Below the pieces are notes generated by a model. The model was not told the origin of the DNA. It did not search any database and saw nothing but the letters and a program-made list of their open reading frames with translations. From Lachnospiraceae bacterium (lineage in GTDB: Bacteria > Bacillota > Clostridia > Lachnospirales > Lachnospiraceae): DNA of 64,000 nucleotides. Positions 1 through 8,711 of the stretch are shown piece by piece. Position 1 is the stretch's first letter, and every line of letters begins with the position of its first letter. Location of the stretch: NCBI GenBank assembly GCA_029067085.1, contig JAIEFE010000014.1, positions 1 through 64,000 of the forward strand, read 5' to 3'. The position numbers were made by a program, and so were the translations under genes.

Positions 1-80
1 GGTTAATCTCATAGAGATTTACCTCGGTTCTTTATGGAATCTTTCAGGGTTGCATTACTGTTTATTTGTCAAGGTACAAA
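1..80 (-). other. leader-like sequence downstream of tRNA-Ser, possibly of an rRNA operon
   Basis: Read on the minus strand, the sequence after tRNA-Ser(GGA) begins GTACCTTGACAAATAAACAG, resembling the GTACCTTGAAAAC-type sequence found between or before rRNA genes in Clostridia. Positions 1-23 form an imperfect hairpin (GGTTAATCTC with GAGATTTACC). The rRNA genes themselves would lie beyond the left edge, so this is inference only. Confidence 0.3.
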
Positions 81-170
81 CGGAGATGGAGGGATTTGAA
101 CCCTCGCGCCGCTATTAACGACCTGCACCCTTTCCAGGGGTGTCCCTTCAGCCATCTTGGGTACATCTCC
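81..170 (-). tRNA. tRNA-Ser(GGA)
   Basis: The minus strand folds as a class II tRNA with a 7-bp acceptor stem (GGAGATG pairing with CATCTCC), a long variable arm, a T arm containing GGTTCAAATCC, and an anticodon loop CTGGAAA giving anticodon GGA. The discriminator base is G at 81, as expected for serine, and CCA is not encoded. It is the second tRNA of the transcript started at about position 390. Confidence 0.95.
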
Positions 171-216
171 ATACATAGCTAAATCAAATAATATTTATAG
201 TAGAGCGATTCTCCTG

Positions 217-266
217 CAGTAAATCTGCTTCGCAAACTAACTGCCGGAGGATGCAAGCATCCTCCG
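217..266 (-). other. two stem-loops between the tRNA-Ser genes
   Basis: Positions 217-243 can fold as CAGT...ACTG around an inner TGC-TTC-GCA hairpin. Positions 246-265 form a nearly loopless hairpin of 9 bp (GGAGGATGC, AA, GCATCCTCC). There is no T-tract, so these look like processing or dispersed hairpins, not terminators. The first resembles a hairpin at 6391-6415. Confidence 0.45.
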
Positions 267-268
267 CG

Positions 269-354
269 CGGAGAGGGTGGGATTCGAACCCACGCGCCCT
301 TGCGGACAAACGGTTTTCAAGACCGCCTCGTTATGACCACTTCGATACCTCTCC
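269..354 (-). tRNA. tRNA-Ser(UGA)
   Basis: The minus strand gives a class II tRNA: acceptor stem GGAGAGG with CCTCTCC, T-arm GGTTCGAATCC, a long variable arm, and anticodon loop CTTGAAA, so anticodon TGA. The discriminator base is G at 269 and CCA is not encoded. It lies about 100 bases upstream of tRNA-Ser(GGA) in the same orientation, so the two are probably cotranscribed. Confidence 0.95.
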
Positions 355-393
355 GTGTTCACAGCGTCCCCGTTTAAGCGGAGCGCAAAAACT

Positions 394-422
394 ATTCTAG
401 CAAAAACAGGGTACCGTGTCAA
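394..422 (-). promoter_or_regulatory. promoter of the tRNA-Ser operon
   Basis: On the minus strand a perfect -35 TTGACA (417-422) is followed after 17 bases by the -10 TAGAAT (394-399). The predicted start is about 30 bases before tRNA-Ser(UGA). Such a near-consensus sigma-A promoter is typical of stable RNA operons. Confidence 0.8.
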
Positions 423-471
423 CTGGTTTTCATTTTTTTCTCATCTTTTTTCTTATTGTTTCTCTCTTCTT

Positions 472-1380
472 TTACCAGCTCTTTGTTAACTCCATATTCC
501 AGTCAAGCGTATAAGGTCCATCCTCTAACTCCTGAAGCATCTCATAATAATGCCTGCGTTCCTGCGAGGGAGAATCATACCCATAATCATAACCACTCAC
601 ATTCAAGATCGGCTCACCCTGCCAAAATTGGTAGCCCAATAAATATGCCTCCACCATCTCCTCCCACGAGCCGTAAAGCTCCTGTAAATTTAAGGAGTTC
701 GCAAGAGAAGCATCCATCGCCTCCTCGTAAGTCATATAGCCGCAAAAATAATAATCCGCATAGAGTTGATTCACCCGGCAGAGATCCCAAGCCGCAATAT
801 ATTCCGGTTCGATTTTGGCCCGATGCATCAGGTAGGCCACCGCATAGCGCCCGATCTCACTACCCAAATCCTTCTCAACGATCTGCTGAACGAATTCTTC
901 CTCCCCCAGCTCCAAAATCCCCCATTCCTCCATCTGCTTCGTATAATCAAGGCATTTCTTCCGATGCCCGTTTTGGAGGAGGTTCTTTGTCGTCTCCAGT
1001 GCAGAATCTCTATCTCGCACGCTCCAACTGCTCACCAAAAGCTGCCTGGAGATATCGCGATTCTCTTCGGTTGGTTCCATGCCGCCAAGCAGCCGCCAGT
1101 TCCAACCATTGCTGTAAGTCAGAGGTGCATAGGTGGCGTTAAACCAAAGCACCGTCTGAGGAAGCTCCTCGACTTCCCCCTGCTGCTCTTTCCTGCTCTC
1201 ACCCACCAGCCCCGCCATGGTGACAGGCTTCTTCTCTTCCGACGTTTCAGACGTCTCCTCTACACTTTCCACAGCCGTCTCTGGGGCTGTTTTCTTTTCC
1301 TCGCCCTCAGCCGCGCCGCAGCCCGCAAGCAGCAGCGCAGTCCCTGCCATGGCTGCTATAAGAATCCAAAACTTTTTCAT
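472..1380 (-). CDS. lipoprotein, DUF1266-like
   Basis: A 302-residue secreted lipoprotein. The N-terminus has a positively charged start, a hydrophobic stretch and lipobox LLAGC (Cys21), followed by a Glu/Thr-rich linker to about residue 55. The C-terminal two thirds contains a tryptophan- and tyrosine-rich pattern (WDLCRVNQLYADYYFCGYMT, then SWEEMVEAYLLGYQFW) that resembles the DUF1266 family, whose function is unknown. RBS GAGTGAGGA precedes the ATG. It follows a second lipoprotein (1411-2715) by 30 bases with a similar signal peptide, so the two are probably cotranscribed. The DUF1266 assignment is from pattern memory; the lipoprotein call is strong. Confidence 0.8.
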   Translation of the reverse strand: MKKFWILIAAMAGTALLLAGCGAAEGEEKKTAPETAVESVEETSETSEEKKPVTMAGLVGESRKEQQGEVEELPQTVLWFNATYAPLTYSNGWNWRLLGGMEPTEENRDISRQLLVSSWSVRDRDSALETTKNLLQNGHRKKCLDYTKQMEEWGILELGEEEFVQQIVEKDLGSEIGRYAVAYLMHRAKIEPEYIAAWDLCRVNQLYADYYFCGYMTYEEAMDASLANSLNLQELYGSWEEMVEAYLLGYQFWQGEPILNVSGYDYGYDSPSQERRHYYEMLQELEDGPYTLDWNMELTKSW

Positions 1381-1410
1381 ATGATATCCTCACTCTTTCG
1401 TCTGCGAAAG

Positions 1411-2715
1411 TTATTCCTCGGCATACCATTCCGACAGATCAAGCCCATAAGCTGTTTCCAGTTCTTTGATCAGGCTGTTTGTAGCGCTGTCATATTCTCC
1501 GCTCTTTAAACTGATCCTGCAGGTTAAAAAACATTTCTCTTTTACCTGAATGATACAGGTTACATCCGCTCTCTTATGATACTCCTCCGACCCATAGTCC
1601 TGCTCTTCATACTCAAGAACATAGTAGACTGCCGCATCCTGGCCGGTCATGGGCATGACCTCGCTGATCTTCACGTCGCGGTTTCCTTCCTCCGGGTCGC
1701 TTCGAAGCTTCAAATCCGAATCGGCCTCTCGCTGTGCCATCGCCTGATAGTTCACGGTGCCGGTCTCATAGCCGTTTAGCCGCACCGAAACGCCGTGAAT
1801 CGTCGTTGACACTCTGTGATCATCGGCGGTTGTATTCCATCCCATCGGTGCAAGGACCGGGCAGGTAACATTCTCCTCGTCGTCAAGTGTGAGCGTCAGC
1901 ATACCAAGATACTGATAGCCCTCTACCTTTTCCAGAACAGGATCTCCCTCCTCCGGCTCGTAGACATCCTGCCGATCTGCCTCATGCTGCGCATTCTGTT
2001 CTGCCCACATCCCGTCTTCTATCGCAAGTTCGCTCAAATTCAGGCCATAACAGCGCGCCACTTCTTGAATGAGAGGCGCCGTTTCCTCATCCTGCGCATA
2101 TTCCCTGACCTCCATATCCCAGAATACGCCGGCGTTACCATCCCTGACACTCATATACATGAGCAATCTCCTCAAATAAGGCGTGCCGTTATAATCCTTT
2201 GTCTTCGCGGTAAGGAAGAGGTAGCGGTCGTCTCCTTTTTCCAGAGTCTCTCCCACGCCGACCTCGGAGCATTCCGGATCATTCTTCCAGTCCTCAACTT
2301 TTAGATTCACCGATGTTTCCAGATACATCTTCAATTCTTCCAGAGAGCCGCCGCTGTAAACCGAAGCCGTAAAGGTGACTCCATGATCGTCGGAATAGAA
2401 AAAACCGTCCGTATTATCACCGCTCTTAGGCGCATAGAGCGGGTAAACCTTGCCGTCACCGAAAACGTCCTCTATCTGATACTCTTCTAAATAAGTAAGA
2501 CTCGTGGGATCCGGCACCAAAGCTTCGGCTGTCTCTTCCACTGTTTCCTCTGCCGTCGGTGTCTCGACTGCCTCCCCGGCAACCTTCTTTGTCTCCTCTG
2601 CTTCCTCTACATTCTCCACAGGCGCTTTTTCTCCCGTATTTCCCGCTGCACCGCAGCCCGCAAGGGCCACCACCGTCAACGATAAAACTGTCATAATCCT
2701 CCAGAAGTTTTTCAT
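1411..2715 (-). CDS. putative lipoprotein of unknown function
   Basis: A 434-residue protein starting with a lipoprotein signal (MKNFWRIMTVLSLTVVALAG then Cys21), then an acidic low-complexity linker rich in Glu, Val and Thr to about residue 70. Two repeated-looking halves follow: each has a strand-rich segment and ends in a motif like ETAYGLDLSEW or EVARCYGLNLSEL, which suggests an internal duplication of a domain of about 160 residues. I do not recognise the family. It is preceded by a good RBS (GAGAGAGGAG) and lies 21 bases after ispD. The anchor places it on the outer face of the membrane. Confidence 0.75.
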   Translation of the reverse strand: MKNFWRIMTVLSLTVVALAGCGAAGNTGEKAPVENVEEAEETKKVAGEAVETPTAEETVEETAEALVPDPTSLTYLEEYQIEDVFGDGKVYPLYAPKSGDNTDGFFYSDDHGVTFTASVYSGGSLEELKMYLETSVNLKVEDWKNDPECSEVGVGETLEKGDDRYLFLTAKTKDYNGTPYLRRLLMYMSVRDGNAGVFWDMEVREYAQDEETAPLIQEVARCYGLNLSELAIEDGMWAEQNAQHEADRQDVYEPEEGDPVLEKVEGYQYLGMLTLTLDDEENVTCPVLAPMGWNTTADDHRVSTTIHGVSVRLNGYETGTVNYQAMAQREADSDLKLRSDPEEGNRDVKISEVMPMTGQDAAVYYVLEYEEQDYGSEEYHKRADVTCIIQVKEKCFLTCRISLKSGEYDSATNSLIKELETAYGLDLSEWYAEE

Positions 2716-2736
2716 GTGTTCTCCTCTCTCATTTTT

Positions 2737-3492
2737 TCATCCATACACGGCGCCCTTTAAAAATGCCTCCGCCACCGCGATATCCTCCGGTGTCGTGACC
2801 TTGATATTGCGGTAAGATCCCTCCACCAGCTTCACGTGCCTCTTCGTCAGTGTCTCCACCACACCCGCGTCGTCCGTGATCTGAATTCCCGCCGCAGCAA
2901 GCCTTTCCTTCTCCCGCATCAACCTTTCGTAGGCTTCCGTGATGAGCGCCGTCTCAAATACCTGCGGTGTCTGTATCTGCCAGAGCAGCGCACGGTCCGG
3001 CGTCTGCACTGCATATCCTTCCCCGTCTGCAATCTTGATCGTATCTTTGACCGGCATTCCCGCCACGCACGCGCCAGTCCTCTCAACTTCCATAAGACAT
3101 CGCTTTAGAATATCCTCTGTCAGAAAAGGCCTTGCGCCGTCATGGATAAAAACATAGCCGTCTCTATTTGGGATCGCCATATCTCCGTCAGCGATCACCT
3201 TCAATGCCTGATAGACAGAATCATAACGTTCTTTGCCACCTGCAACAATCGTGTCCACTTTATGAAAGCCGTAGCGATCCACGATCTGCTCCCTGACGTA
3301 ACCGTTTAAAATATCCTCCCTGCAGGCGACGAGAATACAATCGTCTATCACGGAGGACTCTTCTATCGCGTGCAAGGCATACCAGATCAAAGGTCTGCCC
3401 CCAAGCGGCATATACTGCTTAGCCAAATCACTTTTCATGCGCCTGCCGCTTCCCGCTGCCAGCACAATGGCGGTACATCTCTTTTTATTCAT
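2737..3492 (-). CDS. ispD: 2-C-methyl-D-erythritol 4-phosphate cytidylyltransferase
   Basis: Transfers CMP from CTP to methylerythritol 4-phosphate in the non-mevalonate isoprenoid pathway. The 251-residue protein has the nucleotide-binding N-terminus [23 protein letters not shown], and the [10 protein letters not shown] motif. It overlaps the end of tsaD by 8 bases, with RBS GAGGATAAAC inside tsaD, so translation is probably coupled. A second IspD-family protein occurs at 29797-30552, where the context points to CDP-pentitol synthesis; this copy, beside housekeeping genes and having the canonical motifs, is the better IspD. Confidence 0.9.
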   Translation of the reverse strand: MNKKRCTAIVLAAGSGRRMKSDLAKQYMPLGGRPLIWYALHAIEESSVIDDCILVACREDILNGYVREQIVDRYGFHKVDTIVAGGKERYDSVYQALKVIADGDMAIPNRDGYVFIHDGARPFLTEDILKRCLMEVERTGACVAGMPVKDTIKIADGEGYAVQTPDRALLWQIQTPQVFETALITEAYERLMREKERLAAAGIQITDDAGVVETLTKRHVKLVEGSYRNIKVTTPEDIAVAEAFLKGAVYG

Positions 3493-4522
3493 GTTTATCC
3501 TCTAATTTCAGATTGGGCACCGCGTTCAGATCAAGGCCATGCCGCACGCCCCTCACATACTCATAATAAGCCGCCGCACCGATCATGGCTGCATTATCCG
3601 TACACAGAATCGGAGCGGGACGGTAAAAAGCAATCCTCTTCTCCTCACATGCGTTCTCCAGCGCCTGTCGCAGGGCAGAGTTGGAAGCAACTCCACCGGC
3701 GATCGCAAATTTGCGCAGTCCGCAGCGCTCCACCGCAGCCATGGAATGCTCCGTCAGCACCTCCACCACCGCCTTCTGGAAGGAGGCCGCAACATCAGCC
3801 TGACAGATTCTCTCGCCCTTCATCTCGCAGGAATTAAGGTAGTTGAGCACAGCGGACTTTAAGCCGCTGAAGCTGAAATCATAGTCGGAATCTCCCACCT
3901 TTGCGCGGGGAAAAGCGATCGCGTCAGGATTTCCTTCCTTGGCAGTCTTATCAATCTTGGGGCCGCCCGGATATCCCAACCCGATGGCTCTCGCCACCTT
4001 GTCGAATGCCTCCCCCGCCGCATCGTCTCTGGTGCGCCCAAGTACTTCATATTCACCGTAATCTTTCACCACCACCAAATGAGAATGTCCGCCCGATGCG
4101 ACCAGACAGACAAACGGTGGTTCCAGATCCTTATGTTCAATATAATTCGCGCTGATGTGACCCTCGATATGATGGACGCCGATCAAAGGAAGGCCTGAAG
4201 CGAAACTCACGGCTTTTGCCGCTGATACGCCTACCAGAAGCGGACCGACAAGACCCGGGCCGTAAGTCACCGCAATGGCATCCAGATCAGGCAGATCCAT
4301 ACCGGCTTCCTTTAAAGCCTGCCCCATCACCTGATTGATCTTTTCGATGTGCTTACGGGAAGCGATCTCCGGTACCACGCCACCGTAGAGGGTGTGCAGA
4401 TCAATCTGAGAATAGATCACATTGGACAAAATCTCCCTGCCGTTTCTGACCACCGCCGCCGCCGTTTCGTCGCAGGAGCTCTCAATGGCCAGAATCGTCA
4501 CGGATTCATGATCACCTGTCAT
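3485..4522 (-). CDS. tsaD: tRNA N6-adenosine threonylcarbamoyltransferase
   Basis: Transfers the threonylcarbamoyl group to A37 of ANN-decoding tRNAs, with TsaB and TsaE (also in this window). About 345 residues, the usual size. Visible motifs: the N-terminal [15 protein letters not shown], the metal-binding HHIEGH, the ASGGHSH loop and the C-terminal [13 protein letters not shown]. The start chosen is the ATG at 4522, which overlaps the TGA of the preceding gene by one base (TGATG) and has GGAGG 7 bases upstream; a GTG one codon earlier is possible. Confidence 0.95.
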   Translation of the reverse strand: MTGDHESVTILAIESSCDETAAAVVRNGREILSNVIYSQIDLHTLYGGVVPEIASRKHIEKINQVMGQALKEAGMDLPDLDAIAVTYGPGLVGPLLVGVSAAKAVSFASGLPLIGVHHIEGHISANYIEHKDLEPPFVCLVASGGHSHLVVVKDYGEYEVLGRTRDDAAGEAFDKVARAIGLGYPGGPKIDKTAKEGNPDAIAFPRAKVGDSDYDFSFSGLKSAVLNYLNSCEMKGERICQADVAASFQKAVVEVLTEHSMAAVERCGLRKFAIAGGVASNSALRQALENACEEKRIAFYRPAPILCTDNAAMIGAAAYYEYVRGVRHGLDLNAVPNLKLEDKHE

Positions 4523-5100
4523 CACTCGTCCTCCACCAGTTCCCAGCCCATGATCTTCCAGTGGCCTGCCTCATCCTGCCTGAGTAAAAAACGTTCCAGA
4601 GAAGGCGCCCGTCCGGTCGCACCTCCCTTGCGCAGATTGAAAGTGCAGTACAGTCTTGCGCAGGAATAACCATCCTGTGTAAAGTATTCCACATCCGTAC
4701 TTGCGGATACTTCATAGCTCGCGATGGTGTACTTTTCCTGCTTCATCTTCGAGATATCCAGCTTCAGATCCTCTATGTACTGCTCCTGCGTCTTATTTGC
4801 GATCAGCTCCGCATCGTAGAGCTCCTGAATCTTTGCCGCCAGCTGGAGCAATTCTTCCTCACTGTACTCTTCATTATAAAAGCACTCTGTGATCTCTGCA
4901 TAATATCTCACCACTTCCTTCGGCGTGGGCGGGTAATTATATTTCATATCCCGCAGCAGAACGCTCTGCACTACCGTCGCAACGACCTCCGTCTGTGTCT
5001 GCTGCCTGGCTTTATGTCCCTGATAAAAGAAGAATGCGAATACAATCGCCGCCAGTACAACTACTATGATCACAACTTTCACGATACCTGCTTTTTTCAT
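4522..5100 (-). CDS. membrane-anchored protein of unknown function
   Basis: A 192-residue protein with one N-terminal transmembrane segment (residues 7-27, almost all V/I/A/F), then a soluble domain. Residues 50-110 are helical and acidic; the last 70 residues are strand-rich and end in [12 protein letters not shown], a fold reminiscent of NTF2-like or LumQ-type extracytoplasmic domains. It resembles an uncharacterised Lachnospiraceae family (DUF6715, from memory). It sits between rnz and tsaD in what looks like one operon, with no evidence linking it functionally to either. Confidence 0.75.
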   Translation of the reverse strand: MKKAGIVKVVIIVVVLAAIVFAFFFYQGHKARQQTQTEVVATVVQSVLLRDMKYNYPPTPKEVVRYYAEITECFYNEEYSEEELLQLAAKIQELYDAELIANKTQEQYIEDLKLDISKMKQEKYTIASYEVSASTDVEYFTQDGYSCARLYCTFNLRKGGATGRAPSLERFLLRQDEAGHWKIMGWELVEDE

Positions 5101-5118
5101 CTCAGTCTCCCTACATCC

Positions 5119-6027
5119 TCAATCCGTAAACAAAAGTTCCACACTCCTGCCGTCTCTGGCTGCCACAGCGTTTGGAAATATCTTCCAGACCTCCGGCATA
5201 TAATCATCCGGGCGAATCAGGGAAGGGCTGTAGTGGGTCAGCCAAAGCTCCCTCGCTCCCGCCTCCTTCGCTAGCCGCGCCGCCTCGTAAAAGGTCATGT
5301 GCTTATACTCCTTCGCCTTCTGTGCCTTCTCAGGCTCACCGTACATCCCCTCGCAGACAAAAAGATCCGCCTGCGCCGCATTCTTCACAATGCCGTCGGT
5401 GGGCCGCGTGTCCGTGCAGTATGTCACCTTTAAGCCCTTCCTCGGCTCTCCGAGCACCATATCCGGTGTATAGGTTTGTCCGTCTAGCTCTATTATCTCA
5501 CCTTTTTGCAGAGGATTCCAGTAATTTCTCGGAATATTCAGGCGCATGGCCTGCTCCACGTCAAATTTGCCGATCCGGTCAATAACGATATTGTAGCCAT
5601 AGCAGACCACATTATGATTGACACGAAATGTCTCGATCCGAAAACCCGGAAAAGAAAATGTCTGCTCCGGCTCTGTAATCTCCTGATATATGATCTCGAA
5701 AGGCAGCTCCGGCGCAATCACCCGCATGGAATTGACCACTCTGGTCAGCCCTTTTGGTCCAATCAAAAGAAGCGGTTCCGTGCGCTCCGCATTTCCCATG
5801 GTGAGCAGCATCCCCGGAAGGCCGCTGATGTGATCCGCGTGATAGTGAGTGAAACAGATGATGTCGATGGGCTTGGGGCTCCACCCCTTCTCCTTCATGG
5901 CAATCTGCGTACCCTCCCCACAATCGATCAGGATGCTCTTACCATTGTACCTTGCCATCAGGGAGGTGAGCCATCTGTGCGGCAGAGGCATCATCCCTCC
6001 CGTACCCAAAAGACAGATATCTAACAT
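5119..6027 (-). CDS. rnz: ribonuclease Z (metallo-beta-lactamase fold)
   Basis: An endonuclease maturing tRNA 3' ends. The protein begins MLDICLLGTGGMMPLPHRWL, has the zinc-binding HYHADHISGLPG motif and the C-terminal LTHYSP motif. About 302 residues, the usual bacterial RNase Z size. The start at 6027 is preferred because GGAGG lies 5 bases upstream; an in-frame ATG at 6039 has no ribosome binding site. Cytoplasmic. Confidence 0.88.
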   Translation of the reverse strand: MLDICLLGTGGMMPLPHRWLTSLMARYNGKSILIDCGEGTQIAMKEKGWSPKPIDIICFTHYHADHISGLPGMLLTMGNAERTEPLLLIGPKGLTRVVNSMRVIAPELPFEIIYQEITEPEQTFSFPGFRIETFRVNHNVVCYGYNIVIDRIGKFDVEQAMRLNIPRNYWNPLQKGEIIELDGQTYTPDMVLGEPRKGLKVTYCTDTRPTDGIVKNAAQADLFVCEGMYGEPEKAQKAKEYKHMTFYEAARLAKEAGARELWLTHYSPSLIRPDDYMPEVWKIFPNAVAARDGRSVELLFTD

Positions 6028-6094
6028 AACTTCCTCCATACAGGCTGCGGACTCATTTTATGATCCCGCTCCTGCCTGATCAGACGGAGGCAGT

Positions 6095-6337
6095 CTACAG
6101 CAGTTCCTTTCTCTCCCGCCTGTCAACGGGAACGACAAACCCGGAGATCAGCTTCTCATAGCAGGCTTCACACAGATCGAAGCTGTCGCTCTCCCCGTCC
6201 TTTTCGCCAAAAAAGCCGAAATCATGCTCCACATGGATGCACTCCTCCTTCAAAATGCCGTTTTCTACCAGCATTTTTTTGCCGCAGGCGTTGCAAACCG
6301 TCTCAGTCAATTCCTTTTTTTCCATATAAACACGCAT
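6095..6337 (-). CDS. small CxxC-pair protein, probable zinc binding
   Basis: An 80-residue protein with two CxxC pairs (CNACGKKM near residue 16 and CEACYEKL near residue 58), separated by an acidic aromatic stretch containing HVEHDFGFFG. The spacing is that of a zinc ribbon or treble clef. The family is not recognised. It has a strong RBS (AGGAGGATTGTC) and a long leader of about 150 bases with a hairpin at 6391-6415. It lies between rimI and rnz. Confidence 0.7.
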   Translation of the reverse strand: MRVYMEKKELTETVCNACGKKMLVENGILKEECIHVEHDFGFFGEKDGESDSFDLCEACYEKLISGFVVPVDRRERKELL

Positions 6338-6390
6338 GACAATCCTCCTATGGTAAGTCGTTACAATCCTTGCTGAAAATCATATCCTCG

Positions 6391-6415
6391 AGTAGTTTTG
6401 CGAAGCAATACTACT
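6391..6415 (-). repeat. stem-loop with GCGAAGC core
   Basis: AGTAGT and ACTACT arms enclose a second palindrome TTGCGAAGCAA. It lies in the untranslated leader of the small CxxC-pair gene. Related hairpins are at 217-243 and 12696-12712. Confidence 0.4.
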
Positions 6416-6495
6416 GTTAATTTCCGCAGGGATTTACTATTGTCATTGTAACAGACAAAATGCGCAACGACCGTGGTAATTGTTCCATGCACTGC

Positions 6496-6930
6496 CTATC
6501 TCTTCCACATGATCATAGCGTCTTCCACCGGTTTTTCATAGAAATTCGGCCGAATTCCCTCTGACACAAAGCCAAGCTTCCGATAAAGACCGATAGCTGC
6601 CGTATTGCTGACCCGCACCTCCAATGTGTAGGCCGAAAGACCTTCCTTGTCACCCTCGGAGAGCAGATAACGCAAAAGTCCTGTGCCGACGCCGCGCCTT
6701 CTCGCCTCCTGCGCTACCGCAACATTGGTGATATTTCCCTCCCCCGCGATCAAAAGAAGGCCGCAGCCGCCCAGGAGCTTTCCGTCTTCCTCCGCCACAA
6801 AATATCTTGCGTCCTCCTGCTCGATCATCTGCAAAAAAGAAGCCTCCGACCACGGCATAGAGAAGGTTTCTTCCTCCAGACGGCTGATAAAAGGCACATC
6901 CGCCGGAGTCATCGCACGGTAAACGATCAC
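6496..6930 (-). CDS. rimI: ribosomal protein S18-alanine N-acetyltransferase
   Basis: A GNAT-fold acetyltransferase of 144 residues. It has the RimI-type N-terminus (YRAMTPADVPFISRLEEETF, PWSEASF) and the acetyl-CoA-binding VAVAQEARRRGVGTGLLRYL, followed by LEVRVSNTAAIGLYRKLGF. Its ATG overlaps the end of tsaB by four bases. tsaB-rimI-tsaE clustering is common in Firmicutes; the actual substrate could be other proteins besides S18. Confidence 0.9.
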   Translation of the reverse strand: MIVYRAMTPADVPFISRLEEETFSMPWSEASFLQMIEQEDARYFVAEEDGKLLGGCGLLLIAGEGNITNVAVAQEARRRGVGTGLLRYLLSEGDKEGLSAYTLEVRVSNTAAIGLYRKLGFVSEGIRPNFYEKPVEDAMIMWKR

Positions 6931-7667
6931 GCCGACCCCTCCCCCGAACTTTCTTTTTGTATATTTTCTCTCTCTGCCTGAGAGAGGCGCAGGTAGACAG
7001 GCGCATGCGCGTCTCCGCTCTCCATGATACCCTTCTTATAATAGACGCTCCCCAGCGCAGCGACAGCCGCAGCTGACTGTCTGGAGCGGTGAACGGGTGC
7101 GATGCTGTAAGGAACCCGAAGCGTCTCACGCATCCGTTCTCTGAAGACCGGCACGCCGTCACCTAAAAACATGACACTTCTGTCAAGTTCATTTAGAACC
7201 GCAGAAATCTCATCAAAGGAAACTGCGCACTGTTCCTTGATTACACGCATGTCATATTCAAACCGACTACTCCGGTCAGACACAAATTCGTAAATTCCGG
7301 TGTAAACCTGATCTCTTCTGGCATCCATGATGGGGCACACCAGATCCGCCGCACCGTACATCTGATAAGCTAGACCGTCCACGGTAGGTACAGGAACAAT
7401 CGGTTTTTTCAACGCAAAGGCAAGCCCTTTTGCCGTAGCGGAACCGATCCGCAGACCCGTAAACGATCCGGGGCCTGCCGCCACCGCGATGGCATCCACC
7501 GAAGCAAGATCAAGCTCCACCATCCTGCAGATCTCCTCCACCATGGGAAGCAGGGTCTGGGAGTGCGTCTTTTTGTACTGCACGGTGTACTCCGCGATAA
7601 AATTGTCGTCCTCCATGAGGGCCGCCGATGCCACAAGCCCGGAGCTGTCAATGGCCAAAATTTTCAC
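6927..7667 (-). CDS. tsaB: tRNA threonylcarbamoyladenosine biosynthesis protein TsaB
   Basis: The TsaD-like partner subunit that scaffolds the t6A synthase complex. Its 246 residues start ILAIDSSGLVASAAL and contain AAGPGSFTGLRIG, the family hallmark, followed by AKGLAFAL and the PIMDARRDQVYTG segment. It lacks the metal-binding histidines of TsaD, as expected. It lies 49 bases downstream of tsaE and overlaps rimI. TsaC/Sua5 is not in the window. Confidence 0.92.
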   Translation of the reverse strand: MKILAIDSSGLVASAALMEDDNFIAEYTVQYKKTHSQTLLPMVEEICRMVELDLASVDAIAVAAGPGSFTGLRIGSATAKGLAFALKKPIVPVPTVDGLAYQMYGAADLVCPIMDARRDQVYTGIYEFVSDRSSRFEYDMRVIKEQCAVSFDEISAVLNELDRSVMFLGDGVPVFRERMRETLRVPYSIAPVHRSRQSAAAVAALGSVYYKKGIMESGDAHAPVYLRLSQAERENIQKESSGEGSA

Positions 7668-7716
7668 TTTAACCCTCCACGTCAGAGCAGTTTACTGCGA
7701 TGACACACATCTTTCT

Positions 7717-8145
7717 CTATCGCTCTATTGTAATCCTGCGGTAATCAAATCCCTGCGACAGATCTTTTGCAATCGTGATACGGATGCAGTTCTCAGGCAG
7801 GATCTCCGCAATCTGATCCGCCCACTCGATCAGGCAGACACCGTCCCCGTAAAAACAGTCCTCATAGCCGATCTCCTCCATCTCTGATGCATCGCCGATG
7901 CGATACACATCGAAGTGGTGGAGGAGCAGTCTTCCGCCCTCATAACTTTGCAATATCGTAAACGTCGGGCTGTTTACCGGCTCCGTAATGCCAAGCCCTG
8001 CCGCCAGCCCCTGCGTAAACACGGTCTTGCCCACGCCGAGATCCCCGATCAGCGTGTATATTTCTCCGGGAGATGCCTTCTCCCCGAGAGCCTTCCCATA
8101 TGCAAATGTATCAGCTGCGCTGCAGCTTTCCGTGACTCTTTCCAT
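7717..8145 (-). CDS. tsaE: tRNA threonylcarbamoyladenosine biosynthesis ATPase TsaE
   Basis: A P-loop ATPase that resets the TsaB-TsaD complex during t6A synthesis. About 142 residues. Walker A is GDLGVGKT, followed by GLGITEPVNSPTFTILQSYE and LHHFDVYRI, then VCLIEWADQI. The start at 8145 is preferred because GGAGAG lies 7 bases upstream; the reading frame stays open to 8184 but without a ribosome binding site. Second gene of the operon starting at 8663. Confidence 0.92.
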   Translation of the reverse strand: MERVTESCSAADTFAYGKALGEKASPGEIYTLIGDLGVGKTVFTQGLAAGLGITEPVNSPTFTILQSYEGGRLLLHHFDVYRIGDASEMEEIGYEDCFYGDGVCLIEWADQIAEILPENCIRITIAKDLSQGFDYRRITIER

Positions 8146-8183
8146 CGTATTCTCTCCATGCGAAGAACGCCGTTTTCTGCACA

Positions 8184-8663
8184 TCAGGAACGAATTTTTA
8201 CTTTCTTCGGAGGCATGTGGGTGGAAATGATCTCAATTGCCTTATACTTTCCCTCTCCCATGTCTTTTTTCGGGAAAATGCAGGCATTCACCGCCGTAGT
8301 ATAAACAATGATGCTCTTCGGCGTGGAAACCGCCTTCACCATATTTTCCCAACCCATCTTTTCCGCCGTACCGTCCTGGGAAACCTCGATTCCTTCCTCC
8401 GTCAGCCGATAGTGCAGAGGCTTCTGAAAGGCCGGATTCCCCTTCGCCTGCGCAGCCGCCTTCAAAAAGAGCGTCCAGGGCAGATAGAGCAGGACCACAA
8501 GGGCGATGATCAGAATAAGCGGCTGTCTGTTTGCCGCAAAAAGAAACAACAACAACACACCGACAAGCGTCCCCATGAGACCGGGCAGACGTGTGTAGGT
8601 GTGCTGCAGCATATAATCATATAAAATATTAGGTGTTATTTTAACATCAAATTCGATTTCCAT
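8184..8663 (-). CDS. YcxB-like membrane protein
   Basis: A 159-residue protein with two closely spaced transmembrane segments (about residues 28-62) followed by a strand-rich cytoplasmic domain containing YRLTEEGIEVS and WENMVKAVSTPKSIIVYT, the pattern of the YcxB-like family (function unknown). The N-terminus MEIEFDVKITP is typical of the family, supporting the ATG at 8663. No Shine-Dalgarno sequence precedes that ATG, and a strong -10 lies only 10 bases before it, so the mRNA may be leaderless. It heads the tsaE-tsaB-rimI group. Confidence 0.75.
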   Translation of the reverse strand: MEIEFDVKITPNILYDYMLQHTYTRLPGLMGTLVGVLLLFLFAANRQPLILIIALVVLLYLPWTLFLKAAAQAKGNPAFQKPLHYRLTEEGIEVSQDGTAEKMGWENMVKAVSTPKSIIVYTTAVNACIFPKKDMGEGKYKAIEIISTHMPPKKVKIRS

Positions 8664-8673
8664 ACTGAAATCT

Positions 8674-8701
8674 ATTATACTAAAAATCCCCGAAAGTGCA
8701 A
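8674..8701 (-). promoter_or_regulatory. promoter immediately before the YcxB-like gene
   Basis: On the minus strand -35 TTGCAC (8696-8701), a 16-base spacer and a perfect -10 TATAAT (8674-8679). Only 10 bases separate the -10 from the ATG at 8663, so transcription should start within about 3 bases of the start codon. Confidence 0.65.
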
Positions 8702-8711
8702 GGAAAAATGT

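Noticed and set aside
456..1142. Long plus-strand reading frame opposite the first lipoprotein
   Set aside because: It is the shadow of the minus-strand gene: low-complexity Pro/Ser composition, no ribosome binding site, no family pattern.
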